A program made the position numbers and the translations under genes. A stretch of 22,124 bases of DNA from an uncultured Bacteroidales bacterium (GTDB lineage: Bacteria; Bacteroidota; Bacteroidia; Bacteroidales; Paludibacteraceae). Of this stretch, positions 14,371 through 22,113 are shown in pieces; the first letter of the stretch is position 1, and every line of letters starts with the position of its first letter. Location of the stretch: assembly GCA_900542355.1 (NCBI GenBank), contig UQNE01000027.1, positions 1-22,124 of the forward strand. The letters are read 5' to 3'. The notes below the pieces were generated by a model that saw only the letters and a list, made by a program, of their open reading frames with translations, searched no databases and was not told the origin of the DNA.

Positions 14371-14985
14371 TTAGTGTTGTTTGGCATTGGTCATCTCGTC
14401 TTGCAGGGCTTGCAGGTCGGGGAAAGTAAGCCAACCGAATGCTTGTGCGGCTAAGCGATTAGCCTCGAGGTCATCTACAAAATAGTATGGTTCGGGCAGG
14501 TGGTGCTCGCGCAGATAGTGGTCTGCAATGCGGAAAATCTCCGGTGCGGGTTTGCAGCAATGTAGCAAGTGGGAGGCAAAGCAGTGCTCAAAGACCGATA
14601 AGTCGTACTTGCTGAACACATCTTGCCAATGGAGTGCGTTGTTGTTGCTGAGCAAAAAGAGGCGATGCCCCTGCTTGTGCCATTGGCGAATGAGTGCCAA
14701 TCGTTCAGCGGGAATACCTCCGTGCATCGTGTTCCATGCCTGCTTGAGGTCTTCGGTGGTGGTGCCGGGGCGGGCATACGAGAGTAGGGTGGAGAGAAAA
14801 TCCTCGGTGGAGATATTTCCAGCCTCAAACCGCTCCATTAGGCTGTCGGCTGTACCTTCTGCATTGTCTGCCAATCCTAACACACGCGCCATGGCTTCAT
14901 CGCCGAGCAGTTCGCGGAAACGCGCCTTACAGCCCTGCATATTGTGCTGCATCAGCACACCGCCCATATCCAAAATAATTGTCAT
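14371..14985 (-). CDS. HAD-superfamily (subfamily IA) hydrolase
   Basis: A 204-residue haloacid dehalogenase-like hydrolase, probably a small-molecule phosphatase of the YihX/DLGGVL type. Motif I is IILDMGGVL with nucleophile Asp6; the second Asp found in many HAD phosphatases is Gly, as is common in this subgroup. Motif II is LFLLSNNN, motif III Lys is in CCKPAPEIF, and motif IV is YYFVDDLEANRLAAQAFGW. A helical cap lies between motifs I and II (about 15-90). The substrate cannot be told from sequence. It has its own promoter at 15033-15063 and is followed by thiL after 165 nt with a separate promoter, so the two are probably independent. Confidence 0.9.
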   Translation of the reverse strand: MTIILDMGGVLMQHNMQGCKARFRELLGDEAMARVLGLADNAEGTADSLMERFEAGNISTEDFLSTLLSYARPGTTTEDLKQAWNTMHGGIPAERLALIRQWHKQGHRLFLLSNNNALHWQDVFSKYDLSVFEHCFASHLLHCCKPAPEIFRIADHYLREHHLPEPYYFVDDLEANRLAAQAFGWLTFPDLQALQDEMTNAKQH

Positions 14986-15032
14986 AGTTGATTTAGTTTT
15001 ATCGATCCGTTGCTATTTTTGTATATCGTCTG

Positions 15033-15063
15033 CAAAGGTACAACTTTTTTCTCTAATACCCAA
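15033..15063 (-). promoter_or_regulatory. promoter of the HAD hydrolase gene
   Basis: On the minus strand TTG (15063-15061), a 20-nt spacer, then TACCTTTG (15040-15033) followed by CAG. This is the same architecture as the thiL and endonuclease promoters. It lies 48 nt upstream of the HAD start codon. Confidence 0.8.
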
Positions 15064-15216
15064 TGTTTCTTGTTCTCCACAATGCTTTTTTTTCCATAAC
15101 TGTATCATTAGAAACATAGATTTTCTCTACAATGCGCTCTTCATTGTAAAGTCAATGAGAGTAAAAACATGGTAATGAGTATGGTCTGAGTACAGCCGGA
15201 CTATGGTCGGATTTGC

Positions 15217-15271
15217 TTAATCACCCCTTAATCACCCCTTAATCACCGCATAATCACCCCATAATGACCCG
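15217..15271. repeat. five tandem 11-bp direct repeats
   Basis: Units are TTAATCACCCC (15217-15227), TTAATCACCCC (15228-15238), TTAATCACCGC (15239-15249), ATAATCACCCC (15250-15260) and ATAATGACCCG (15261-15271). The first two are identical and divergence grows to the right. The 11-bp period is about one helical turn, so a protein could bind all copies on one face. The array sits upstream of both divergent promoters of this region. Confidence 0.85.
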
Positions 15272-15473
15272 ATACTGATACGGGAAAGACTCGGTGTAAA
15301 TAGGGTGGCAACTAAATGGTTGGGGTATGACGAAGTGGTTTCATTAGTTTGATTCCAGTGTTTCATGCGGGTGTTTTATGCAGTTGCTTTACTCAGTTAT
15401 GCCGTTGTTTTTACCAGGTTGTCTCATTTCTGCAACTATTTTGCGGTGATAGCGGTGTGAAAAAACAAGGAGA

Positions 15474-15505
15474 TTTGCAAGTGTCGCAAAAAATATGTAC
15501 CTTTG
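15474..15505 (+). promoter_or_regulatory. promoter of the endonuclease gene
   Basis: TTTG (15474-15477), a 20-nt spacer, and TACCTTTG (15498-15505) followed by CAG: a complete match to the Bacteroides -33/-7 promoter. The start codon is at 15582, leaving a leader of about 70 nt that contains a repeat. Confidence 0.85.
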
Positions 15506-15517
15506 CAGACTGTATTC

Positions 15518-15558
15518 AATGCGTGATTCAATGCATAATGAAGAATGTATAATGCATA
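15518..15558. repeat. ATGCAT-type repeat in the endonuclease leader
   Basis: AATGCATAATG (15530-15540) and AATGTATAATG (15544-15554) are 14 bp apart, preceded 12 bp earlier by a degenerate copy AATGCGTGATT (15518-15528). The repeat lies between the promoter and the start codon, so it is transcribed into the 5' leader. Confidence 0.65.
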
Positions 15559-15581
15559 GTGAAATAGAGAAGTAATAAAAT

Positions 15582-17180
15582 ATGCAAATTAGAGTGCGTT
15601 TATTTGGGCTTATATGTTTGGCGTGGACTGCGGTAGCAGCGACAGCGCAAGTACATATACATATTGCTGACCCTGAGACATGGACAGTGAGCCAACTGAG
15701 CCCTTATGTGGGGCAGACGGTGGTGTTCGATGAGCCGATGTATGTAACCAACAACTATTTCGGCGACTTGACCATCGCCCCTCGTCGTGTCTTTTCTCCT
15801 ACCAATCAGGCTATTCCCCGTAGTGCGGAATACAACTCCATATTGTCGCTCAATGCAGGAGCAACGATGAGCCTGTCGGGTGTATCGGGGTATCATCGTA
15901 TGGGCGAACAGGTATATAACCTAACGGTGCGTGTCAGTTCGCAAACGAGTCTCCGTTGGCAGAGCGGTACCTTCCGTGGAAACACGCGTGCAGACATCGA
16001 GGCCGTGCTGCCCGATTTGGGCGAGTATCGTCTGCTAGTGTGTGCGGCTAACTTGGAGTACTACTTGGTGGAGAACTTAGGCACGGGTTATGGGCCGGAT
16101 AATAGCAGTCAGCATCAAAAACAGCGTACCAAGGTGAGCAAAGCCTTAGCCAAGATAGGGGCAGACATCTATGGTTTGGTGGAGGTAGAGCAAGGGCAGA
16201 GCGCGTTGAAAGAGATAGCAGACGACCTAACCAAGAACACGGGATACCCCTATACTTATATCGATGATGGCGGTTCTGCCAGCGGTTCGTACACCAAGTC
16301 GGGCTATGTGTATAGAAGCGACAAGGTGGCTCCCGACGGGCGGCTGTATAGCAATAATGAGCGTGTGATGAATAGGAAAAAGATACAGGCTTTTCGCGAG
16401 TTGAGTACGGGCGAGGTGTTCTTCTTTTCGCTTAACCACTTCAAAGCCAAATCGGGTAGCGGAACAGGCTTAGACGCTGACCAAGGCGACGGGCAGGGGA
16501 TATTCAACTATTCGCGAACGCAAGAGGCAAAGTCGGTTATCAATCAATATAACAGTATTCGCCCGCAGTTCCACGAGAGCGATTTGCTGGTGATGGGCGA
16601 CCTGAATGCTTATGCCAAAGAAGACCCGATAATCGTCTTTACCACGGCGGGTATGATAGATTTGCATAGGGCTTTTCACGCAGATTCCAGTTATAGTTAT
16701 ACCTTCCACGGGCAGGCAGGTTACTTAGACCACGCTATCAGCAATACCACGCTTTTCCCGCAGATAACGGGTATGGCCGCTTATCATATCAATTCTGACG
16801 AAAGCGATGACTATACCTACGATAAATCGTCTGATGCTACTATGTTTCGCTACTCCGACCACGACCCCGTGTTGGTGGGGTTGGCACTCGACAGCACACT
16901 CACTGCGGCTTCTGACGAACCGATAGTAAATAATTTCGGCGTGGTAGAGAACGGCGATACTCGACTGCTTATTTTCAGCGACTATATGACTATCTACAAT
17001 GCTTATCACTCTGCCGACAAGAGTTACTATGCTATTTATACCGCCCAAGGTTGGCAAGTGGAGCAAGGCACTATCGATACGACACCCTTTACTATCTCGG
17101 TACCATCCGCTTCGGGGGTATATATAGTGTATGTGTATAGCCAAGGGCAGACCTATCAACGCAAAATCATTGTGCCGTGA
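15582..17180 (+). CDS. secreted endonuclease/exonuclease/phosphatase-family nuclease with C-terminal sorting-like domain
   Basis: A 532-residue exported metal-dependent nuclease. A signal peptide (FGLICLAWTAVAATA) is followed by a ~115-residue N-terminal beta domain resembling the OB-like module of extracellular nucleases. The catalytic domain (about 148-432) shows the EEP motifs in order: AANLEYY, the acidic GLVEVEQG near 197, SLNHFKAK near 283, the metal and catalytic MGDLNAYAKEDP near 338, LDHAISN near 382 and YSDHDPVLVG near 424. It would cut extracellular DNA or RNA, for nutrition or biofilm turnover. The last ~80 residues form a separate beta domain ending SGVYIVYVYSQGQ and RKIIVP, resembling type A C-terminal sorting domains of type IX secretion cargo. 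That assignment is inference. It has its own strong promoter. Confidence 0.9.
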   Translation: MQIRVRLFGLICLAWTAVAATAQVHIHIADPETWTVSQLSPYVGQTVVFDEPMYVTNNYFGDLTIAPRRVFSPTNQAIPRSAEYNSILSLNAGATMSLSGVSGYHRMGEQVYNLTVRVSSQTSLRWQSGTFRGNTRADIEAVLPDLGEYRLLVCAANLEYYLVENLGTGYGPDNSSQHQKQRTKVSKALAKIGADIYGLVEVEQGQSALKEIADDLTKNTGYPYTYIDDGGSASGSYTKSGYVYRSDKVAPDGRLYSNNERVMNRKKIQAFRELSTGEVFFFSLNHFKAKSGSGTGLDADQGDGQGIFNYSRTQEAKSVINQYNSIRPQFHESDLLVMGDLNAYAKEDPIIVFTTAGMIDLHRAFHADSSYSYTFHGQAGYLDHAISNTTLFPQITGMAAYHINSDESDDYTYDKSSDATMFRYSDHDPVLVGLALDSTLTAASDEPIVNNFGVVENGDTRLLIFSDYMTIYNAYHSADKSYYAIYTAQGWQVEQGTIDTTPFTISVPSASGVYIVYVYSQGQTYQRKIIVP

Positions 17181-17184
17181 TAAG

Positions 17185-17246
17185 ACTGCGTGTTAGGAAC
17201 TGCTTCGCACTGTTGGTAACTGCGTGTTAGGAACTGCGTGTTATGT
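17185..17246. repeat. tandem repeat of a 14-bp GC-richer unit between endonuclease and ligA
   Basis: ACTGCGTGTTAGGAACTGC occurs exactly at 17185-17203 and 17219-17237, continuing as ACTGCGTGTTATG from 17233. The basic unit is ACTGCGTGTTAGGA (14 bp), with one diverged 20-bp unit (17199-17218) between the copies. It begins 4 nt after the endonuclease stop. No terminator is recognisable in this gap. Confidence 0.75.
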
Positions 17247-17282
17247 GGTGCGGGCCATTCTTAATTTTTAATAGAATCGTAT

Positions 17283-19316
17283 ATGGATCTGTTTTCACAA
17301 ATAGAAGAGCCTGAGCGTGAGGAGTTGCTTGCGCTCCGCAAAGAGTTGGAAGAGCAGAATTACAAGTACTATGTGCTTAATCAGCCTGCGATGTCCGACC
17401 AAGAGTTTGACCAGAAAATGCGTCGCTTGCAGGACTTGGAGGTGCGTTTCCCTGATATGTTCGACCCCAAATCGCCTACGCAGCATGTCGGTTCCGACCT
17501 CGGTAAGAAAGGTTTTGAGCAGGTGGTACACCAATACCCGATGCTCTCGTTGGCGAATACTTACTCTCGCGAGGAAGTGGAGGATTGGATACGCAAACTG
17601 CCTAAGGATGTGGAGATTGTGTGTGAGTTGAAATTCGACGGATTGAGTATATCCCTTTGGTATGAGAATGGACAACTGACGAAGGCCGTAACCCGTGGCG
17701 ATGGTCAGAAAGGGGATAATGTAATCGATAATATCAAGACGATTCCGTCTATTCCGTGGCGTGTGGAAGGAGCAGACATACCGGCCTACTTTGAGATGCG
17801 TGGTGAGGTGTTGTTGCCGTGGGCTAATTTTGAGCGGCTCAATGCGGAGCGTGAAGAGCAAGAAGAGCCTTTATTTGCCAACCCCCGAAATGCAGCGTCC
17901 GGGACACTCAAACTGCAAGACCCGCGCGAAGTGGCACGCCGCGGATTGGATGCTTACCTATACTATATGTTGGGCGAAGACCTGCCCGATACGACCCACT
18001 ATGGCCGCCTGCAAACTGCACGCCGATGGGGCTTCAAGATAAGTGATGCTATCCGTGTTTGCCATTCGTTGGAAGAGGTAATGCAGTATATCAATCATTG
18101 GGACACCGAGCGAAAGAACCTGCCCGTGGCAACCGATGGTATCGTGCTGAAAGTGAATAGTTTGGCTCAGCAGAAGGAGTTGGGCTATACCGCCAAGACG
18201 CCCCGTTGGGCAATTGCCTATAAGTTCCAAGCCGAGCGACAACTTACACGCCTTAACAAAATCACCTATCAAGTGGGGCGCACGGGAGTGGTTACACCTG
18301 TGGCAAACTTAGACCCCGTGCAGTTGTCCGGCACGGTAGTGCAACGCGCTACGCTACATAACGAAGATTTTATTCGTTCTCTAGGTATTCGCGAGGGGGA
18401 TAATGTGTGGGTAGAGAAGGGTGGAGAGATTATTCCGAAGATAGTTGCCAAAGAGAGTGAACATAGTTCTGCTGATGCGAAAAGTGTTGAGAATCAGTCG
18501 TTTTTTCCTACTGTATGTCCCGAATGTGGTACGCCGTTGGTGCGTGTAGAGGGGGAAGCGGCTTGGCGTTGCCCGAATGATATGACTTGTCCGCCGCAGA
18601 TAAAAGGCAAGATGGAGCATTTTGTTTCACGCCGTGCAATGAACATCGACGGCTTAGGCGAAGAGACGATTGCCTTGCTCTATGAGCAGGGATTGCTCCA
18701 CAACATTGCCGACATCTATAGCCTGACACTGACCGATTTGGCGAAACAGGAACGCCTCGGACAGAAATCGGCGCAGAACATCCTGGAGGGTATCGAAGCC
18801 TCGAAGAAAGTGCCTTGGGCAAGAGTGTTGTTTGCTTTGGGTATTCGTATGGTAGGTGAGACCACAGCCAAGAAAATCGCTAAGCGATTTCCCACTATCG
18901 ATTTACTGGAATCGGCTACACGAGAGCAACTGACGGCAGTGGAGGATGTGGGCGAACAGATAGCCGATAATGTGATTGCGTATTTCGCCGATGCGCGTAA
19001 TCGTGAGATTGTCAGTCGTTTGCGCTCTGCCGGATTACAGATGGAGGCAGCGGAAGAGACGACTCCCGTATCCGATAAGTTGGCAGGGCAATCGGTGGTT
19101 ATCTCCGGCACTTTTGCTCATCATAGTCGCGATGAATATAAGTCGCTTATCGAAGCCAACGGGGGAAAGAATGTGGGCAGCGTGAGCAAAAAGACCTCGT
19201 TTATCCTTGCGGGCGAGAATATGGGACCGGAGAAACTGAAGAAAGCCGAGGCATTTGGAATACGCTTGGTAGGCGAAGAGGAATTTCTACAAATGATAGG
19301 AGAAAACGCACTATGA
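17283..19316 (+). CDS. ligA: NAD-dependent DNA ligase LigA
   Basis: A 677-residue replicative DNA ligase that seals nicks using NAD+. The N-terminal Ia domain (ELEEQNYKYYV, SDQEFDQKMRRL) binds NAD. The adenylation domain has the catalytic Lys117 in motif CELKFDG and VTRGDG, MRGEV and NPRNAASGTLK. TDGIVLKVN and TPRWAIAYKF are in place, and the OB fold has GRTGVVTPVANLDPV and RATLHNEDFI. A four-Cys zinc finger follows (CPECGTP and CPNDMTC), then helix-hairpin-helix repeats (MNIDGLGEETI, EDVGEQIADNVIAYF) and a C-terminal BRCT domain (about 600-677, SGTFAHHSRDEYKSLIEANG). All domains are intact. It leads a probable operon; the next gene overlaps its stop by 4 nt. Confidence 0.98.
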   Translation: MDLFSQIEEPEREELLALRKELEEQNYKYYVLNQPAMSDQEFDQKMRRLQDLEVRFPDMFDPKSPTQHVGSDLGKKGFEQVVHQYPMLSLANTYSREEVEDWIRKLPKDVEIVCELKFDGLSISLWYENGQLTKAVTRGDGQKGDNVIDNIKTIPSIPWRVEGADIPAYFEMRGEVLLPWANFERLNAEREEQEEPLFANPRNAASGTLKLQDPREVARRGLDAYLYYMLGEDLPDTTHYGRLQTARRWGFKISDAIRVCHSLEEVMQYINHWDTERKNLPVATDGIVLKVNSLAQQKELGYTAKTPRWAIAYKFQAERQLTRLNKITYQVGRTGVVTPVANLDPVQLSGTVVQRATLHNEDFIRSLGIREGDNVWVEKGGEIIPKIVAKESEHSSADAKSVENQSFFPTVCPECGTPLVRVEGEAAWRCPNDMTCPPQIKGKMEHFVSRRAMNIDGLGEETIALLYEQGLLHNIADIYSLTLTDLAKQERLGQKSAQNILEGIEASKKVPWARVLFALGIRMVGETTAKKIAKRFPTIDLLESATREQLTAVEDVGEQIADNVIAYFADARNREIVSRLRSAGLQMEAAEETTPVSDKLAGQSVVISGTFAHHSRDEYKSLIEANGGKNVGSVSKKTSFILAGENMGPEKLKKAEAFGIRLVGEEEFLQMIGENAL

Positions 19317-19828
19317 GCCTAAAAGAGAGATTGTTCCGACGCTATATGCGCCAACACCCGCAACGGCAATCGCATTTCCCGCATTGGGAGAAAGTGAAGT
19401 CGGTATGCTTGCTTTATCAATCGAATGCCGGTAACAGTCAAGACATCTCGGCTTGCTGCGACCTATTGAAAAAAGCGGGTAAACAAGTGCAAATAGTTCG
19501 TTTTGTAGATGCTAAACAAACGGATAATCAAGAGCGAGGCATATCGGTATGCCGAAAGGATTTTAATTGCTTTGGCAGGTCGAGAAAGTCGCTTTTGGCT
19601 TCTCTGCCCGGACAAACCGACCTGCTGATAGACCTAAGCGAGCAACCATTGTTACCACTGCGCTATATGGCTTTTTGTATCAATGCCGATTTCAAGGCAG
19701 GGAGAAAACTGTCTTTGTCCGACGAAGACGGCATACACCACTTGCTGATACAGACCGATAACTGCGGCACACTTTTTGTTTTTCAACAGATAATGCATTA
19801 TCTGACAACTATTCATAGCAATGACTGA
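19313..19828 (+). CDS. conserved hypothetical protein between ligA and dapA (DUF6913-like)
   Basis: A 171-residue soluble protein without signal peptide or membrane helix. The N-terminus is basic (MSLKERLFRRYMRQHPQRQ). An alpha/beta core follows: VKSVCLLYQSNAG, a helix CCDLLKKAGKQVQIVRFV, a basic loop, then LASLPGQTDLLIDLSEQPLLP and a final FVFQQIMHYL. I associate it from memory with the Bacteroidetes-restricted DUF6913 family, often found beside dapA; its function is unknown to me. It overlaps ligA by 4 nt (ATGA) and dapA by 8 nt, so translation of the three is probably coupled. Several Cys (ACC, VCRKDFNCFG) are not arranged as an obvious metal site. Confidence 0.8.
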   Translation: MSLKERLFRRYMRQHPQRQSHFPHWEKVKSVCLLYQSNAGNSQDISACCDLLKKAGKQVQIVRFVDAKQTDNQERGISVCRKDFNCFGRSRKSLLASLPGQTDLLIDLSEQPLLPLRYMAFCINADFKAGRKLSLSDEDGIHHLLIQTDNCGTLFVFQQIMHYLTTIHSND

Positions 19829-20729
19829 TTTTCGTAATCTATACGACAACGCATTGACCTCGTTGTACGGGTTGGGTACCGCTCTTGTTACCCCTTTTAA
19901 GGAAGACCTAAGTGTCGATTATGAGGCACTAGAGCGTTTGCTGGATGTTCAACTGGCGGGCGACACCGACTATATCGTTGTCTTGGGGACTACGGGCGAA
20001 GCCGCCACACTCACCGAGGAGGAGAAAGCCCGAGTGCGTGAGACGATTATCCATAAGGTAGGAGGACGATTGCCGTTGGTTTTGGGCGTGGGAGGCAACT
20101 GTACTGCTCGTGTGGTGGAAGAGTTGCAACGCCTTACCCCTTTGCTCACAGAGCATTTTACGGCTATTCTGTCGGTCTGCCCATACTACAACAAGCCTTC
20201 CCAAGAAGGTATCTATCGGCATTTCTGTGCTATTGCAGAGGCTTCGCCGATACCGGTTCTGCTCTATAATGTACCCGGGCGAACGGGAGTGAATATCACA
20301 CCTGAGACGGTTTTGCGTATCCATTCTGCCTATCCCGACCGTGTGTGCGGAGTCAAGGAAGCCAGCGGAAACATACCGCAGATAGAGCACCTTTTGCGCC
20401 AATCGCCATCCGATTTCTTGGTTATCTCCGGTGATGACGGTATAGCCTGTCCGCTGATGGAGGCGGGGGCGGCCGGACTCATATCGGTGGCAAGCAATGC
20501 TTTTCCGACTGATTTCCACAAGATAATCTATGATAAAGACTCTGCATTGCAGGCACGATATGCACAGATGATTCATTTGCTTTTTGCAGAGGGTAATCCC
20601 GCAGGTATCAAGACGGTTCTTGCAGAGCAGGGACTTATTGGCAACTATCTGCGCCTTCCCCTCGTGCCCAACTCAGAGAGTATCCAAACCGAAATTCGTT
20701 GCGCTTTGCGTTCTTTGCAGGACGAATAG
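19821..20729 (+). CDS. dapA: 4-hydroxy-tetrahydrodipicolinate synthase
   Basis: A 302-residue TIM-barrel aldolase that condenses pyruvate with aspartate semialdehyde, the first committed step to diaminopimelate and lysine. Key residues are in place: Thr57-Thr58 in VLGTTGEAATL, Tyr122-Tyr123 in CPYYNKPSQEG, Tyr149 and Arg154 in LLYNVPGRTGVN, and the Schiff-base Lys179 in GVKEASGN. GDDGIACPLMEAGAAGLISV follows. The N-terminus carries about 14 residues before the first barrel strand (LYGLGTALVTPFKED), slightly longer than usual. It starts inside the end of the preceding hypothetical gene. Pairing with ligA is genomic co-location rather than a shared pathway. Confidence 0.97.
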   Translation: MTDFRNLYDNALTSLYGLGTALVTPFKEDLSVDYEALERLLDVQLAGDTDYIVVLGTTGEAATLTEEEKARVRETIIHKVGGRLPLVLGVGGNCTARVVEELQRLTPLLTEHFTAILSVCPYYNKPSQEGIYRHFCAIAEASPIPVLLYNVPGRTGVNITPETVLRIHSAYPDRVCGVKEASGNIPQIEHLLRQSPSDFLVISGDDGIACPLMEAGAAGLISVASNAFPTDFHKIIYDKDSALQARYAQMIHLLFAEGNPAGIKTVLAEQGLIGNYLRLPLVPNSESIQTEIRCALRSLQDE

Positions 20730-20753
20730 TGTAGCTAATTGAATGGAATAGCA

Positions 20754-21983
20754 ATGAGTGATTCTACATTAACAGACCAAGTCAATACGATTGAGCGTGC
20801 TTTGGGCGAGCGTATGATTTCACACGGAATGGTGATTCTGCGCAAATGGGCAGCTGAATTAGACATGGCAGTGTATATCGACCGTATCGACCAGTTGGAG
20901 CAGAACTATAATCAGTTGTTCAACTATTATCTCACGATGGACGATGCCAATCGTGAGCGGCTGTTGGACGAGATGACGGCCGAGGCCTATCGCTTGGAGG
21001 ATGAGATATATGCCGATATACGCATCAAGCGTGGTTTGTCGCCCGAGATGCACGGCTTCAATGGAGATAACCCTCGGAGTGTAATGCACTATTTTGCCTC
21101 GTGCGTCCACTTCCAAACCGAAGACTTCGATTGGATTCGTGAGGCGATGACCGATTCTTCTAAGCGTTCATCGGCTCTGTTGGCAGTGGCCTCTATGAGC
21201 AGTAATCTGCGCGAGTGCTTTTCCGAGGAGGCAATGCTGTTTCTGATTGAGACTATTCAGGCAGAAGACGATATGATTGCAGGGCAGGCACTCGGTAGTG
21301 TCATCCTGCTTTTAGCGCATTACGATGTACGCATCGATTTCTTCACGGCCATTCAAGATGCTTTTGCAGAGGCTATCGGAGATGGCGATGTGGCTACCGA
21401 AACGATGTGCGCACTCATTCGTTCTACCAAGATGAACTTGCGCGACATGTTGGCATCCAACGAGATTAATGCCGACGATATGCCCGATACACTCAAGGAA
21501 GTGCTCGGCGTAGATGAGGGGACCGCTGCGGAGGATAAGTTGGAGGCTATCACCTCGTGGATGCCCGAGAGTGAAAAAGAGTACATGGCAGGTATTGTGG
21601 ATATGTTTCCCGATACTTGGGTGTACAATGTCATCGTGGGCGATAACAACCAACACTTGCGCAGGCTGCAATATGCTTACCTCTCTATTGGTAAGATGGA
21701 CTTGCTATGGGACCAACTTGATGTGGCAGAGCAATGGCTTGCCAATCGACTGATGGAGAAGAAACCGGCACCGATTGATTATATCAACTATGCCCATTGT
21801 TGTTTTGTGCGTGGTGACCGACTGATGGCTTACGAGAACTACCGCGAGGCACGCAGTATGTGCAAGTCGGCTAAGGCTTTCTTTACCCTTTTTCGCCCCG
21901 ATAGACAACGCCTTGTAGAGGCAGGCATACCCATCGAGCAAGTCTATATGATGGAAGACCAACTGCTAAACATCAATCGCTGA
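20754..21983 (+). CDS. hypothetical helical-repeat protein, last gene of the ligA operon
   Basis: A 409-residue cytoplasmic protein with no signal peptide or membrane helices and a strongly acidic, almost all-helical composition. The C-terminal part resembles a TPR unit (YINYAHCCFVRGDRLMAYEN then YREARSMCKSA). The middle looks like stacked helical pairs (SSALLAVASMSSNLRECFSE, IAGQALGSVILLLAHYDVRI). I do not recognise a precise family; a Bacteroidales-conserved TPR or HEAT-like scaffold is my best description. I start at ATG 20754, with GGA 9 nt upstream. A TTG at 20739 would add MNGIA. It follows dapA by 24 nt and is closed by the terminator at 22075, so it is probably the last gene of that transcript. 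Confidence 0.8.
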   Translation: MSDSTLTDQVNTIERALGERMISHGMVILRKWAAELDMAVYIDRIDQLEQNYNQLFNYYLTMDDANRERLLDEMTAEAYRLEDEIYADIRIKRGLSPEMHGFNGDNPRSVMHYFASCVHFQTEDFDWIREAMTDSSKRSSALLAVASMSSNLRECFSEEAMLFLIETIQAEDDMIAGQALGSVILLLAHYDVRIDFFTAIQDAFAEAIGDGDVATETMCALIRSTKMNLRDMLASNEINADDMPDTLKEVLGVDEGTAAEDKLEAITSWMPESEKEYMAGIVDMFPDTWVYNVIVGDNNQHLRRLQYAYLSIGKMDLLWDQLDVAEQWLANRLMEKKPAPIDYINYAHCCFVRGDRLMAYENYREARSMCKSAKAFFTLFRPDRQRLVEAGIPIEQVYMMEDQLLNINR

Positions 21984-22074
21984 CTATTTCTGCACCTGCA
22001 TACCCTTTGATTTGGTTCATTGCATTGGTGCTTATAAAAATAGTTGACAAGATTTGATAGTATTGAAAAAAGAA

Positions 22075-22113
22075 GAGGCTGTCTAACAAGTATGTTGGGC
22101 AGTCTCTTTGTTT
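22075..22113 (+). terminator. probable intrinsic terminator of the ligA-dapA operon
   Basis: GAGGCTGTCTAAC (22075-22087) pairs with GTTGGGCAGTCTC (22094-22106) through 13 pairs, three of them G-U wobbles, with a 6-nt loop. It is followed by TTTGTTT and preceded by an A run. It lies about 90 nt after the last gene's stop. Confidence 0.7.

Larger units (their letters stand above)
14986..15581. other. 596-nt divergent intergenic region
   Basis: This stretch separates the HAD gene (-) from the endonuclease gene (+). It contains a promoter for each, five tandem 11-bp repeats, and a 14-bp-period repeat inside the endonuclease leader, all listed separately. A 67-codon open frame (15349-15552) crosses the endonuclease promoter and has no recognisable features, so I do not call it. 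I see no RNA gene in 15064-15216 or 15272-15473. Confidence 0.6.

Noticed and set aside
14371..14985. HAD gene as a degenerate or inactive copy because motif I lacks the second Asp
   Set aside because: The DxGGVL form is normal in a large HAD IA subgroup, and motifs II-IV are intact.
13147..15271. Tandem repeats as possible CRISPR arrays
   Set aside because: Units of 9, 11 and 14 bp without unique spacers, and no cas genes nearby.
15349..15552. A 67-codon + strand frame with several Cys
   Set aside because: It overlaps the clear endonuclease promoter and its leader repeat and shows no family resemblance.
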